DNA of 64,000 nucleotides from Candidatus Paracaedibacteraceae bacterium (lineage in GTDB: Bacteria; Pseudomonadota; Alphaproteobacteria; Paracaedibacterales; Paracaedibacteraceae), in the NCBI GenBank assembly GCA_019636055.1, contig JAHBYH010000003.1, positions 201,501 through 265,500 on the forward strand. The letters are read 5' to 3'. The notes below the pieces were generated by a model. It saw only the letters and a list, made by a program, of their open reading frames with translations. It did no database searches and had not been told where the DNA came from. Each line of letters starts with the position of its first letter. Position 1 is the stretch's first letter. This document shows, piece after piece, positions 27,225-35,181 of the stretch. Made by a program: the position numbers and the translations under genes.

Positions 27225-27776
27225 ATGACAGAACAACTCAATATACCCTTTACCCTAAAAAGCCATCAAGAAGATGGTTTTTTTTGTGGCTATGCCAGTG
27301 TCTTTAACGTGACTGATCATCATCAAGAAATTGTCGCTAGCAAAGCTTTTTCATCATCGCTTAATCGATGGAAAGAAAAAGGGCGGTTGCCCAAAATGCT
27401 GTGGCAGCACGATCAACGCAAACCGATTGGTGTGTGGGAAGAAATCTATGAAGACGAACATGGTTTGTATGTGAGAGGTCGGCTGCTTTTAGATCTTCAG
27501 GCTGGGCGTGATGCTTATGCTCTGATGAAAGCTGGTGTCATTGACAGTATGTCCATTGGTTTTCGCCTTGTCAAAGCAGCACGCGATGCTGATAAAAAAG
27601 CAAGGATCCTCACTGAGGTGGACCTTTTAGAAATTTCGCTCGTTACATTTGCAGCTAATCCTGAAGCAAAAGTAACAGCGGTCAAGGAATTTGAGCTGGA
27701 TGAAGATATCATCCATCAAATAAATGAGCTGAGCGATATGCTTAAAGCTCGACGTTTAACCCAAGAAAGGAATTAA
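27225..27776 (+). CDS. Prohead protease (HK97 family, U35)
   Basis: The 183-residue protein shows the fold of herpesvirus-like prohead proteases: GYASVFNVTDHHQEIVASKAF near the start, the catalytic histidine in LWQHDQRKPIG (about 62), the catalytic serine in IDSMSIGFRL (about 110) and the following LLEISLVTFAANPEA. It cleaves the capsid scaffold domain during head maturation. The ORF upstream of the ATG is open but starts in a palindromic repeat, so the internal ATG with its own ribosome site was chosen. It sits between portal and capsid genes, the standard order for HK97-type phages and gene transfer agents. Confidence 0.93.
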   Translation: MTEQLNIPFTLKSHQEDGFFCGYASVFNVTDHHQEIVASKAFSSSLNRWKEKGRLPKMLWQHDQRKPIGVWEEIYEDEHGLYVRGRLLLDLQAGRDAYALMKAGVIDSMSIGFRLVKAARDADKKARILTEVDLLEISLVTFAANPEAKVTAVKEFELDEDIIHQINELSDMLKARRLTQERN

Positions 27777-27780
27777 CTTT

Positions 27781-28884
27781 ATGTCTGAAATTACAACTAC
27801 ATTGGCTGAATTAAATTCATCTGTGAAGGATTTCACCATGGATCATGAACAAAAAATGGCTAAGGTCGAAGAGGGACTGATTAAAACAACAGAACGACTG
27901 AATCAAGTTGAGATTGCTTTGCGTCGACCACATGCAGGTGAATCAAAGGCGGAAAATACTGAAGGTTTTGGTCGCTTTGTTCGTAAAGGTATTGATGATA
28001 TTTCAGCTAAGGCTATGATTTCATCAAATGATGCGGCTGGTGGTTATTTAATCCCATCTTCTGCGGTTAATCTGATTAATCAACATCTAAATTCACGTTC
28101 TACCATCCGTCGTTTGCCATCGGTTGCCATTATTACAAACGACAGTATGGATATGTTGCTAGAAAAGACTGAACCGGATGTGGGTTGGGTAGCTGAAACA
28201 GCGGATCGTGATGAGACATCTACACCTGAATTGGTGAAAGTATCCATTCCTGTGCACGAAGTTTATGCACGGCCTCGGGTTAGTCAACGGATGTTGGATG
28301 ACTCTGCTGTCAATATTGAATTCTGGTTGGCTGATCGTATTGCAGACAAGATGGCTAAGACAGAAAATCAGGCTTTTCTATTTGGGAATGGTGCAGGAAA
28401 GCCAAAGGGAATATTGACTTATCCAACAGTTGAGATTGGTAAGGGAGAATGGGGTAAAATTGAATCTGTTGAGATGATTGCAAAAGACAGTGCTGATAAA
28501 ATTATGGAAGCTTTTTATGCCATGAAGTCCGAGTATCTGGATGGTGCATGTTGGGTGATGTCTCGTAAATCTGCTGCTAAGATACGCACAATGAAGGATA
28601 AGAGCGGATCTTATATTTGGCATGCAAGCATCAGTGCTGATCAACCCAATCTCCTTTTAGGTTATCCTGTTCATCTGTGTGATGATCTGCCGTCTGAACA
28701 AGATAAAATCATTTTTGCCAACATGACAAAGGCTTATCAAGTTGTTGATCGCTCGCAAATGCACGTTTTGCGTGATCCGTACTCGGCTAAACCCTATGTG
28801 GAATTCTATGCAACGAAGCGTGTTGGTGGGGATGTTATCAATTTCGATGCAATTAAGGTTATTTCATTCAAAGGTGAATCATAA
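27781..28884 (+). CDS. Major capsid protein (HK97 fold)
   Basis: A 367-residue protein with an N-terminal charged coiled-coil delta domain (about 1-60) that the protease would remove, then the HK97-fold shell domain (PF05065). Recognisable parts are the SSNDAAGGYLIPSSAV entry strand, SRSTIRRLPSVAII, GWVAETADRDETSTPEL, the long FWLADRIADKMAKTENQAFLFGNGAGKPKGIL helix-loop and the P-domain strand ending INFDAIKVISFK. Its length matches phage and GTA capsids of 370-400 residues. It starts 4 bp after the protease stop and overlaps the next gene by one base. The reading frame is intact, with no sign of decay. Confidence 0.94.
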   Translation: MSEITTTLAELNSSVKDFTMDHEQKMAKVEEGLIKTTERLNQVEIALRRPHAGESKAENTEGFGRFVRKGIDDISAKAMISSNDAAGGYLIPSSAVNLINQHLNSRSTIRRLPSVAIITNDSMDMLLEKTEPDVGWVAETADRDETSTPELVKVSIPVHEVYARPRVSQRMLDDSAVNIEFWLADRIADKMAKTENQAFLFGNGAGKPKGILTYPTVEIGKGEWGKIESVEMIAKDSADKIMEAFYAMKSEYLDGACWVMSRKSAAKIRTMKDKSGSYIWHASISADQPNLLLGYPVHLCDDLPSEQDKIIFANMTKAYQVVDRSQMHVLRDPYSAKPYVEFYATKRVGGDVINFDAIKVISFKGES

Positions 28885-29399
28885 TGTATGATGTGGTAAA
28901 AAAATCCGAAATACCGGTTATATCACTTCAGCAAGTTAAGGCGCATTTGCGCCTTGACCATGCTGAGGATGATGATTATTTGCTTCACCTTATAACTGTT
29001 GCCACAGAATGGGTTGAAGAATTAATTGAATCTCCTCTTTTAACTGCGACCTATAAAGTTAAATCGGCTGCTAAACGAATTAAACTTCCACACCAAAATA
29101 TTATCGATATCGTTTCAGTTGTCGGTATTGGCGCAGATAGGAAAAAGCGTTCTTTAAGCCTCTATGACCTTGAAGTTGGCTCGAAAGTATCTGTGATTGT
29201 TAATTCTTTATATCCAAGTATCGAGGTGACCTATACCTGTGGCTTTGGGGACCGTCCTAAAGATGTTCCTGCACCGCTACGCCAAGCCATCATAAATCAT
29301 GTGGCCTGTCATTATGAATGTCGGACTGAGATTTCAAAAGAGCAATATCTTATGCTGTTGCAACTTGTTCACCCCTATAGAAAGGTCGGATTATCATGA
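28884..29399 (+). CDS. Head-tail connector protein (gp6-like)
   Basis: The 171-residue protein begins with the pattern of phage gp6-like connectors (PF05135): VISLQQVKAHLRLDHAEDDDYLLHLITVATEWVEELIES, followed by a beta-rich middle and VPAPLRQAIINHVACHYE near 130-147. This protein would form the ring attached to the portal. The ATG overlaps the capsid TAA by one base and its stop overlaps the next gene by 4 bp, so the head genes are translated as a chain. Corresponds in position to gene 6 of the Rhodobacter capsulatus GTA. Confidence 0.88.
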   Translation: MYDVVKKSEIPVISLQQVKAHLRLDHAEDDDYLLHLITVATEWVEELIESPLLTATYKVKSAAKRIKLPHQNIIDIVSVVGIGADRKKRSLSLYDLEVGSKVSVIVNSLYPSIEVTYTCGFGDRPKDVPAPLRQAIINHVACHYECRTEISKEQYLMLLQLVHPYRKVGLS

Positions 29400-29692
29400 G
29401 AACGTGTCTTTTAAGTGAAAAGGTGCAACTCTGGCGCCGTCAAATTGTTGATACGGTGGACGGTGATGTGGCCGAGCGTTGGTCCCATGATGCAACGGTT
29501 TGGGCGGATGTTCGCCTTAAGGGAACGGATGGCGATTCATTGCTGCTGGATATCCGAATGCGTCCCCACGGTTATAAGGTTGATCGGATCTATTGGCATG
29601 GTGTGTGGGCTGATTGTCCTAAATCAATATATAAAACAAGAGATTATGTTCGATTTTTTGCAAAAAGTCGCGCTGATTTAACGGGTTCTTAA
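29396..29692 (+). CDS. Head-tail joining/head closure protein
   Basis: A 98-residue protein with the small beta-barrel pattern of SPP1 gp16-like head closure proteins (PF05521): KVQLWRRQIVDTVDGDVAERW at the start, a central VWADVRLKG and a C-terminal strand with DYVRFFA. It would cap the connector before the tail joins. The start overlaps the previous stop by 4 bp. Its position after the gp6-like connector and before a tail-terminator-like gene fits genes 7-8 of GTA-type clusters. The sequence is short, so the family assignment relies partly on order. Confidence 0.75.
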   Translation: MRTCLLSEKVQLWRRQIVDTVDGDVAERWSHDATVWADVRLKGTDGDSLLLDIRMRPHGYKVDRIYWHGVWADCPKSIYKTRDYVRFFAKSRADLTGS

Positions 29693-29738
29693 GGATCGTC
29701 TTGTAATATTTGTTTATTAAAATACTGGAGTCAAAGTC

Positions 29739-30125
29739 ATGAGCGACTTTTCTTTATTAGCGGCAGTGAAGTCGCACTTGCAAAGTAACATAGAAGAACA
29801 AAATTTCTATATCACCCCACATTCGGATATGACATATCCATGCTGTTTATTGGAATTGGACGAAGTCGAGCAGGGGCTAGGACTGGGTGTTAACACCCCT
29901 CAATCCAAGGTTAAGTTTAGAACAGTTTGTCTGGACGCAGACGTTGGCGTTAAAACCAGTTTTGAGTGTTCTCAAAAGGTAAACCGATGTTTAGACGGTA
30001 AAATGCTAGATTTACCGGATGGGCGCAAAGCTATCATTAAGCTAATGGGTAGTGTTGTCGACATATCCAAAAAGGGTGATCGCAAGACCGTTAGCCATCA
30101 CTATGAAACATTATTGCGAGGATAA
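29739..30125 (+). CDS. Tail terminator-like protein (DUF3168 type)
   Basis: The 128-residue product looks like the small tail completion/terminator proteins that follow head closure genes (DUF3168, GTA gene 8): LLAAVKSHLQSNIEEQNFYIT at the start, TYPCCLLELDEVEQGLG, a central strand KFRTVCLDADVG and the late SHHYETLLRG. Such proteins cap the tail tube at the head side. The gap of 46 bp before it contains only an AT-rich stretch and a modest ribosome site. The next gene expected, the major tail protein, is not present. Confidence 0.7.
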   Translation: MSDFSLLAAVKSHLQSNIEEQNFYITPHSDMTYPCCLLELDEVEQGLGLGVNTPQSKVKFRTVCLDADVGVKTSFECSQKVNRCLDGKMLDLPDGRKAIIKLMGSVVDISKKGDRKTVSHHYETLLRG

Positions 30126-30126
30126 A

Positions 30127-30219
30127 ATGACAAAAGAAGAACTTTTGGATTTAATCAATCAAGAAATTGAAAATCAGGAACGAACGCTTCCGATTGAACT
30201 GCCCCGTTGGGTGCAATGA
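30127..30219 (+). CDS. Short ORF of 30 aa after the tail-terminator gene
   Basis: Begins at an ATG one base after the upstream stop, with the ribosome site GAGG in the end of that gene, and ends at a TGA at 30217-30219 overlapping the following ATG. It encodes an acidic helical peptide (MTKEELLDLINQEIENQE...) ending in LPRWVQ. It could be a real small gene, a leader that couples translation, or the remnant of a deleted gene such as the tail tube. No family recognised. Confidence 0.45.
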   Translation: MTKEELLDLINQEIENQERTLPIELPRWVQ

Positions 30220-30227
30220 GGTTAGCT

Positions 30228-30722
30228 ATGGAAACAGAATTAGTTATTTCAGGGACAGGGTTTCCTCCGCTTTCAGCCCGGGGGTGTATTCAAGAATTGG
30301 TACCACTGGCTATGGGGCAATTTCGTCGAACAGTTAATGGAGATCTTGTTTTTCTAGGAACCAATGGTAAAAAGTACCGCACAACCATATCTTGTGAAGA
30401 TAAATCAGTTATCGCAACGGATAGTCTTGATGTCGGCTCGGTTGTTGAGATTAGCTGCATTCAGCGCCTGTGGCAAAAATCCAATGGGGGAAAAATCGAA
30501 TTGGATCGTGTCCCAGTAGCTGGCTCGGTTCACGTCATCGACGAGCAACACAATCCCTTGCCAATTATTTGTTATGATCGTCAGGAAATTACTGTCGCGA
30601 CACAACAACCTTGCTATGTAAGCTATCGCCCTATATTAACCATGAGGATTATGCGCTATTTCCTTAAGACGGATGAGTGGGGGGTGAAGACTGGATGGCA
30701 GATGGAGTTAGAAGAAGTTTAA
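30228..30722 (+). CDS. Phage-block protein of unknown function, 164 aa
   Basis: Two starts are possible: ATG 30216 (overlapping the small ORF stop) and ATG 30228, which has GAGG at 30218-30221 at good spacing and was chosen. The chain is beta-rich, with no signal peptide, and contains FPPLSARGCIQELVPLAMGQFRR, a middle RTTISCEDKSVIATDSLDVG and a C-terminal region with YVSYRPILTMRIMRYFLKTDEW. This style fits a virion tail or baseplate protein, and position supports that, but I cannot name a family. The reading frame is intact. Confidence 0.6.
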   Translation: METELVISGTGFPPLSARGCIQELVPLAMGQFRRTVNGDLVFLGTNGKKYRTTISCEDKSVIATDSLDVGSVVEISCIQRLWQKSNGGKIELDRVPVAGSVHVIDEQHNPLPIICYDRQEITVATQQPCYVSYRPILTMRIMRYFLKTDEWGVKTGWQMELEEV

Positions 30723-30743
30723 CGATAATATAAGGATTTTAAA

Positions 30744-31136
30744 ATGTTTAAGGCAATCTGTACCGCCATTATGGGGGTTTTTTTATGGGGAAAATCAGTC
30801 TCAGTTGAGGTGGAAGCCCCCGTGGTTTTTGTTTGGTCTGAGATTTTGCTGCATGAATCTGCACGCTGTATGAACGGCCCATCAGTCAATGGATACATGA
30901 TTAGCCGGCTCGATAATATCGATACAATTACGTGGAATCCTGATTTGGTTAATCGATTGTATTTTGTGGGAACAGGGCTTATAAAGTATGATTAACGTAT
31001 AGAAGAGGAATTGAGGGAAAAATACCCAAAGCTTTACAAAAGTTGGAATGATTTCACAGATAATATTCCATATAATTCAGAATCATATACTTCTGCAGCT
31101 CAATTACTCAGACGTTGTCTAAAGGTTGTTAAGTAA
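30744..31136 (+). pseudogene. Phage-block gene interrupted by an in-frame stop
   Basis: The frame from ATG 30744 (ribosome site AAGGA) encodes 83 residues and hits TAA at 30993-30995. The same frame then stays open for another 46 codons to TAA at 31134, giving a helical, plausible protein-like continuation (for example LREKYPKLYKSWNDFTDN). A single codon change would restore a 130-residue product. The N-terminus is hydrophobic (about 1-20), like a signal or membrane anchor. The family is unknown. It is also possible that only the first ORF is expressed or that translation reinitiates at the TTG at 31011. Confidence 0.55.
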
Positions 31137-31182
31137 ATATCTATTTATAAACTAACCTACATATATTAGTCCTCTCATAACA

Positions 31183-31188
31183 GGGAGG
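31183..31188 (+). promoter_or_regulatory. Strong Shine-Dalgarno pointing to a 7-residue ORF
   Basis: GGGAGG is ideally spaced from the ATG at 31195, which opens only a short frame (MLTKDGC then TAA at 31216-31218). The larger gene starting at ATG 31208 is in another frame and overlaps it. Confidence 0.6.
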
Positions 31189-31207
31189 ATTAATATGTTA
31201 ACTAAAG

Positions 31208-31492
31208 ATGGCTGCTAAACTTGCTGACATAAAAGAAAAAAAGATCCCTGATTTTATTGAGATGTGTTTTGAACACGTTAGTTCTGGTGAAATAGATTTA
31301 AGTATATATCCTGATGTAATCTGGGCGAATATTCCGGATTGGGGACACGCTTATCTTAAATTAGCCGCGAGAATGAGTTTGCTGGGAGTTTATGTAGATC
31401 AATTAAGGTATGGCAATGGACGCATACCAAAAGGGATACAAGAACGGCAATTAAGAGAAATCAACTTTTGCTTAAAACTGCTTGCTGAATAA
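31208..31492 (+). CDS. Hypothetical protein, 94 aa, in the phage block
   Basis: A soluble, mostly helical 94-residue protein (MAAKLADIKEKKIPDFIEMC...) with a W-rich middle (VIWANIPDWGHAYLKLA) and a basic C-terminal helix. I recognise no family. Its best ribosome site lies 19 bases upstream and serves a 7-residue ORF in another frame, so translation may depend on that leader or the gene may have suffered a frameshift near its start. It ends in the arm of a bidirectional terminator shared with the convergent transporter gene. It may be cargo rather than a virion gene. Confidence 0.5.
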   Translation: MAAKLADIKEKKIPDFIEMCFEHVSSGEIDLSIYPDVIWANIPDWGHAYLKLAARMSLLGVYVDQLRYGNGRIPKGIQERQLREINFCLKLLAE

Positions 31493-31518
31493 AAAAGCCC
31501 CAATTAAGGGGCTTTTTT
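31491..31518. terminator. Bidirectional terminator between the phage orphan and the transporter
   Basis: AAAAAAGCCCC, a 6-base AATTAA loop and GGGGCTTTTTT form an 11-bp stem with T-runs on both strands. It ends both the plus-strand gene at 31208 and the minus-strand transporter at 31520. Confidence 0.92.
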
Positions 31519-31519
31519 C

Positions 31520-32455
31520 TTAGGAGGCGCTACTTCGCTTTGATTCGTAGTAACTGATAAACGCGGTACCTGCGATAATCAAAGCAACACCCATTAGGGT
31601 AATTTGGGTTGGGATTTCGCTGAAAATCATAAAGCCAACCAATGTTGTAAAGATGAACTCAACATAACGGAATGGCATCAAAGCAGAAGCATCTGTTGCT
31701 GTGAAGGCGCGGATTAGACAAACCTGAATCAGGTTGGCACCAATACCCAACAGGATAAGTAGGCCTAGTTCTTCCATTGTTGGTGTTTGCCAAAAGAAGA
31801 GGGCGGGAACAAAAGCACCGACTGTGGTTCCAAAGGCAAAGTAGAACAACATGTTATAGGTTGATTCTGTGGCAACCATTTTCTTAGCCATAATGTCTAG
31901 CAATGCGAATTGTAAAGCAGCAGCAACCGGAACCATAGCCACCCAACGGAATGTGTTTTCACCGGGTTGAAGAATAATCATCAAGCCAATAAATCCAACA
32001 AGTGTGGCAATCCAACGTGGCGCATCAACCCGTTCTTTAAGAAGCAAAACCGCGAGGGGTAAAAAGAACAACGGCTGTGAGAACATGATGGATGTATTTT
32101 CGTTCAATGGCATGACGTTAACGGCATAGCAGCAGGCACCGATACCACCAACACCAAGGATTGCGCGGCCAACGTGCATCATCGGGCGAGATGTTTTGAA
32201 GGCAGACAGACCGTGACTCATCATCAGAGGCACAACGGTGACCATGCTGAACAAAAAGCGGAAAAAGATAATTTCTGTAACGTGTAGGCGTTCACCTAAA
32301 AAGCGCATCAAGACGTCGTTGGTGACGCTGACAACGCAAATCATGGTCGCCCAAAAGGCACCTTGGGGGTAACCTTTGCGAAAGAACCAACCAATAAGGT
32401 TCATCCGGGCCAAACGGTCGATTGTGCTCTCAGGAGCTGTGGTCGTATTATCCAT
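31520..32455 (-). CDS. EamA/DMT-family transporter
   Basis: A 311-residue inner-membrane protein with ten hydrophobic segments arranged as two EamA repeats. Typical parts are EIIFFRFLFSMVTVVPLMM, AVNVMPLNENTSIMFSQPLFFLPLAVLLLKERV and the C-terminal GVALIIAGTAFISYYESKR. Family members export metabolites or, in Rickettsiales, import S-adenosylmethionine; the substrate cannot be read here. It lies on the opposite strand inside the phage block, between the head module and the remaining tail and lysis genes. It has its own terminator, so it is an independent unit and marks a rearrangement or insertion in the block. Confidence 0.88.
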   Translation of the reverse strand: MDNTTTAPESTIDRLARMNLIGWFFRKGYPQGAFWATMICVVSVTNDVLMRFLGERLHVTEIIFFRFLFSMVTVVPLMMSHGLSAFKTSRPMMHVGRAILGVGGIGACCYAVNVMPLNENTSIMFSQPLFFLPLAVLLLKERVDAPRWIATLVGFIGLMIILQPGENTFRWVAMVPVAAALQFALLDIMAKKMVATESTYNMLFYFAFGTTVGAFVPALFFWQTPTMEELGLLILLGIGANLIQVCLIRAFTATDASALMPFRYVEFIFTTLVGFMIFSEIPTQITLMGVALIIAGTAFISYYESKRSSAS

Positions 32456-32580
32456 GTTATTCTCTATTATGGGGTTAAGACACGGTTATTTTTTAGTGTC
32501 ATTTTAAATCAAATATATGATTCGCTTTGTCAATTGTCCACTTAATTTATCAATTCAAGTCAAATATCTAGGAGATACTT

Positions 32581-34107
32581 ATGTCTATATATTTATATCT
32601 GTGTCATCAAACTCAGAAGTTTGAAGAACTAAGCGACCAATTGCCCTTAACATTGCTTGAATTAACGATTGATCATCATGAAGGACGTATTCCTATCTCT
32701 AATCTTATTGTTCCTGTACAACAGGATATCCCTGATACAGGTTGGGCTTATATCGCCACGGATGACCGCGGCGTCCTTGAGGCTATATTTCGAGGACAAT
32801 TTACTGGTGGCGCTAAACTATTGGATGATCAGACAAAGCATATCAGTTTGTTAGCTTCGGCTTGTAATATGGAACAAACGATCGAAAAATTAAAGGGTAA
32901 AAATAAAGATAACTATTTTGTAAATTCAGGATCGCTGACGGATCTTTTAGAATTTACACAGGATATTCCTTGTTATGGGCGGTTGGGGGAGGAATTTAAG
33001 CTTTCTAATATTTTTAAAGGGAGAAATATAAAACGACTGCAGCATGAAATTCTCGCTGATACTTTTAAGATGCAGATTACGGATACACCTTTGCCTGGTA
33101 TTGATGTGACGGTGATTAAAGAATGGACACAAGTTTGTCAAGGCGAAGTCAATCTCTATCCTCGTATTGAGACGCTTTTCCCGCATGGGCGTATGTGTAC
33201 ACTTTCAGCATCGGGATTGCTTGCATCGTGGCCAAAGACCGGGCAGATGTTTGGGCGTAGCGGCTATGCGGTTGTTCAGAGTCATCTGCAAACGATTGAT
33301 CCACAAAAAACCGGTGTTCTAGGCGTTTATCCGGAAATAACGCCGGAAATCAATGGTAAGAAATACAAGATTTTCTGGTTGCAAGGCAGGTTGGTCGTTG
33401 AATGGTCTTACCGCCAGAAAAGGCGTGAGATTGTTCAGTTTACCCTTGAGCATAAGAATAAATTTTTAAATCAACAAAGACCGAATCGCAAACTTAAGTT
33501 AAGTCTGGCTAAAAGAGGAGAAGGTTCGAATAAATCATCATTTTTTGATAGTGAAGAAGGGAATATTGCTCTGAAACAAGCATTAGACATTGCTAAATCT
33601 CACCTTGCCTATTCAGCCCGAGCACTAGAAATCACGTTTCAGATTCCATTTACGGATGCGTTGGATTTAACGCTGGATCATTCAATAGAAGTGAATCACC
33701 CTTCTATTCCATCAAATTTCACCGAAGGAAAGCTGGTTTCTTATCGTCTGGAGAGAGCTTTTGATCGTGCGGTTGCTCATCTCAAAATACTGATCGCAAC
33801 AGGAGTCTCGGAAAATACAAATCAGCAAATCAATATTGAAGCCTTATCCAAAATAGAAGGGCTAAGTGGAAGACATGATTTGGGGCCTGACGACATTATC
33901 GATCACATAAGTATCCATAATCATGCTTTCGACCAAATTGAATTTTTGCAAGTTGCCGCAGATGAATCACATCCGACATGGATTGATCTAAGGCTGAAAG
34001 ACTTGAGAAGCCATGATGTCCTTCAGAGAGATTATGTGATGCAGGGATTGAGTTGGAGTGCCTCCTCTCTTGAGGAAGAGGCGAGAGTTAAGAAAGGAAT
34101 ACAATGA
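32581..34107 (+). CDS. Phage-block structural protein of unknown family, 508 aa
   Basis: The largest remaining gene of the phage block. It is beta-rich in the first part, with EGRIPISNLIVPVQQDIPDTGWAY-like strands, has a central domain around VEWSYRQKRREIVQFTLEH and helical segments later. No signal peptide or membrane segment is present. Its length, position before the lysis genes and overlap with the next gene (4 bp) suggest a baseplate or tail-fibre-base protein. I recognise no family with certainty and do not assign one. The frame is intact over the full length, arguing against simple decay. It starts 125 bp from the divergent transporter gene, with the ribosome site AGGAG ahead of the ATG. 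Confidence 0.65.
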   Translation: MSIYLYLCHQTQKFEELSDQLPLTLLELTIDHHEGRIPISNLIVPVQQDIPDTGWAYIATDDRGVLEAIFRGQFTGGAKLLDDQTKHISLLASACNMEQTIEKLKGKNKDNYFVNSGSLTDLLEFTQDIPCYGRLGEEFKLSNIFKGRNIKRLQHEILADTFKMQITDTPLPGIDVTVIKEWTQVCQGEVNLYPRIETLFPHGRMCTLSASGLLASWPKTGQMFGRSGYAVVQSHLQTIDPQKTGVLGVYPEITPEINGKKYKIFWLQGRLVVEWSYRQKRREIVQFTLEHKNKFLNQQRPNRKLKLSLAKRGEGSNKSSFFDSEEGNIALKQALDIAKSHLAYSARALEITFQIPFTDALDLTLDHSIEVNHPSIPSNFTEGKLVSYRLERAFDRAVAHLKILIATGVSENTNQQINIEALSKIEGLSGRHDLGPDDIIDHISIHNHAFDQIEFLQVAADESHPTWIDLRLKDLRSHDVLQRDYVMQGLSWSASSLEEEARVKKGIQ

Positions 34108-34751
34108 CAATTTTATACCAACAAATTGGTCGCCCCTACTGGCAAGGGTATGAAGCACCAAGTACAGCGCATGTAACAACAGATCTAGTTAATCTCAGAT
34201 TCGGTAGTGATGATTTTGATATTGTCTCTATTTCGGATGAATCATCATTTCCGGATGTCATTGATATTCTTGTAGAAGTATGTCCTGTCAGATCAACAGT
34301 TAATCCAACGTTTAACCATAATGGGCTTCAGCTTTTAGTTTATGGTACCAGTCTCAAAGATTATAACGTTCAAGAGATTAGATTAAAATCTTTAAGCTTG
34401 ATGCGTAAAGCAGGCTTTATTGAAAAAAACATTTATTCTGCAATTGAATTATCTGAACAGTTCAGAGTGCATCCCAGTGATGTTATTTTATCTCAAACTC
34501 AACCCTTAGGGTGTTTTTGGCAAGAGAATGCACCTTACGATGCTATTTGTCAATATCAGGTCACATTTTACGAGGCAGATGATGAAGTCCGTTATCACTT
34601 AGATAAAGGTGATTCTTTCCTTCAATCCATTCGAGATGGAGCGTTGACTGTTACGCTCACTCATGAAGATTCCGCTAGTTGTGTCTATCACACGGTGGAT
34701 TTGGTTCGCCATGGAACCACAACAGCATGGTTAACATTACACAAGAGGTGA
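34104..34751 (+). CDS. Phage-block protein of unknown family, 215 aa
   Basis: The start overlaps the stop of the preceding gene by 4 bp and the stop lies 4 bp before the hydrolase gene. The protein has no signal peptide. It begins YQQIGRPYWQGYEAPSTAH, contains LQLLVYGTSLKDYNVQEIRLKS and FRVHPSDVILSQTQPLGCFWQEN, and ends with a beta-rich region (GALTVTLTHEDSASCVYHTV). The mixed alpha/beta pattern suits a tail or baseplate component made together with the 508-residue protein. No family recognised and no catalytic motif seen. Confidence 0.62.
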   Translation: MTILYQQIGRPYWQGYEAPSTAHVTTDLVNLRFGSDDFDIVSISDESSFPDVIDILVEVCPVRSTVNPTFNHNGLQLLVYGTSLKDYNVQEIRLKSLSLMRKAGFIEKNIYSAIELSEQFRVHPSDVILSQTQPLGCFWQENAPYDAICQYQVTFYEADDEVRYHLDKGDSFLQSIRDGALTVTLTHEDSASCVYHTVDLVRHGTTTAWLTLHKR

Positions 34752-34755
34752 GTCT

Positions 34756-35181
34756 ATGAATGATGTACATATTTTAGCGAGAACAATTTATGGGGAAGCC
34801 CGTGGTGAATATTATCGTCTTGATGGCGGCCTATCGTCGTTGATTGCAATTGGTAATGTAGTCAAAAATCGCTTGAAACAGAAATCGTGGTACGGATCCT
34901 CTATTTCTGAAGTGTGTCAGAAACCCTATCAGTTTTCCTGTTGGAATCCTCATGACCCAAATCTCCGTTTGATTACAACGACAATTACCGATCCCTTGTT
35001 TGATCAATGTATGGTTGTGGCTAAAATGATTCTCGAGGATCGTTGGCCGGACCTGACTAAGGGCTGTGATCACTATCACGCATCAACCATGGAAGCACTG
35101 CCAACTTGGGCTTTGCAAGCAAAGCCAGTCCTTAAGATTGGGCGTCATCTATTTTACAAGATGTCAAAAGGGGGTAACTAA
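34756..35181 (+). CDS. Cell wall hydrolase of the SleB type (phage lysin)
   Basis: The 141-residue protein matches the short SleB/CwlJ hydrolase domain (PF07486): LARTIYGEARGE with the catalytic glutamate near the N-terminus, an AIGNVVKNRLKQKSWYG helix, VCQKPYQFSCWNP and GCDHYHASTMEALPTWA. It lacks a signal peptide, so it would need the adjacent holin to reach peptidoglycan. The ribosome site AGAGGTGAG lies in the short gap after the upstream gene. In GTAs the lysis protein usually is of another type, but SleB hydrolases are common in prophages. Its stop overlaps the holin start by one base. Confidence 0.9.
   Translation: MNDVHILARTIYGEARGEYYRLDGGLSSLIAIGNVVKNRLKQKSWYGSSISEVCQKPYQFSCWNPHDPNLRLITTTITDPLFDQCMVVAKMILEDRWPDLTKGCDHYHASTMEALPTWALQAKPVLKIGRHLFYKMSKGGN

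Noticed and set aside
30405..30608. Minus-strand ORF opposite the 164-aa phage-block gene
   Set aside because: It is wholly antisense to an intact, well-placed gene, has no ribosome site and an unlikely composition; treated as a shadow.
34058..34081. Palindrome-like GCCTCCTCTC...GAGGAAGAGGC in the 508-aa gene
   Set aside because: Also 23 bp, but only about 60 percent like the repeat family and fully explained by S-S-L-E-E-E-A coding; not counted as a copy.
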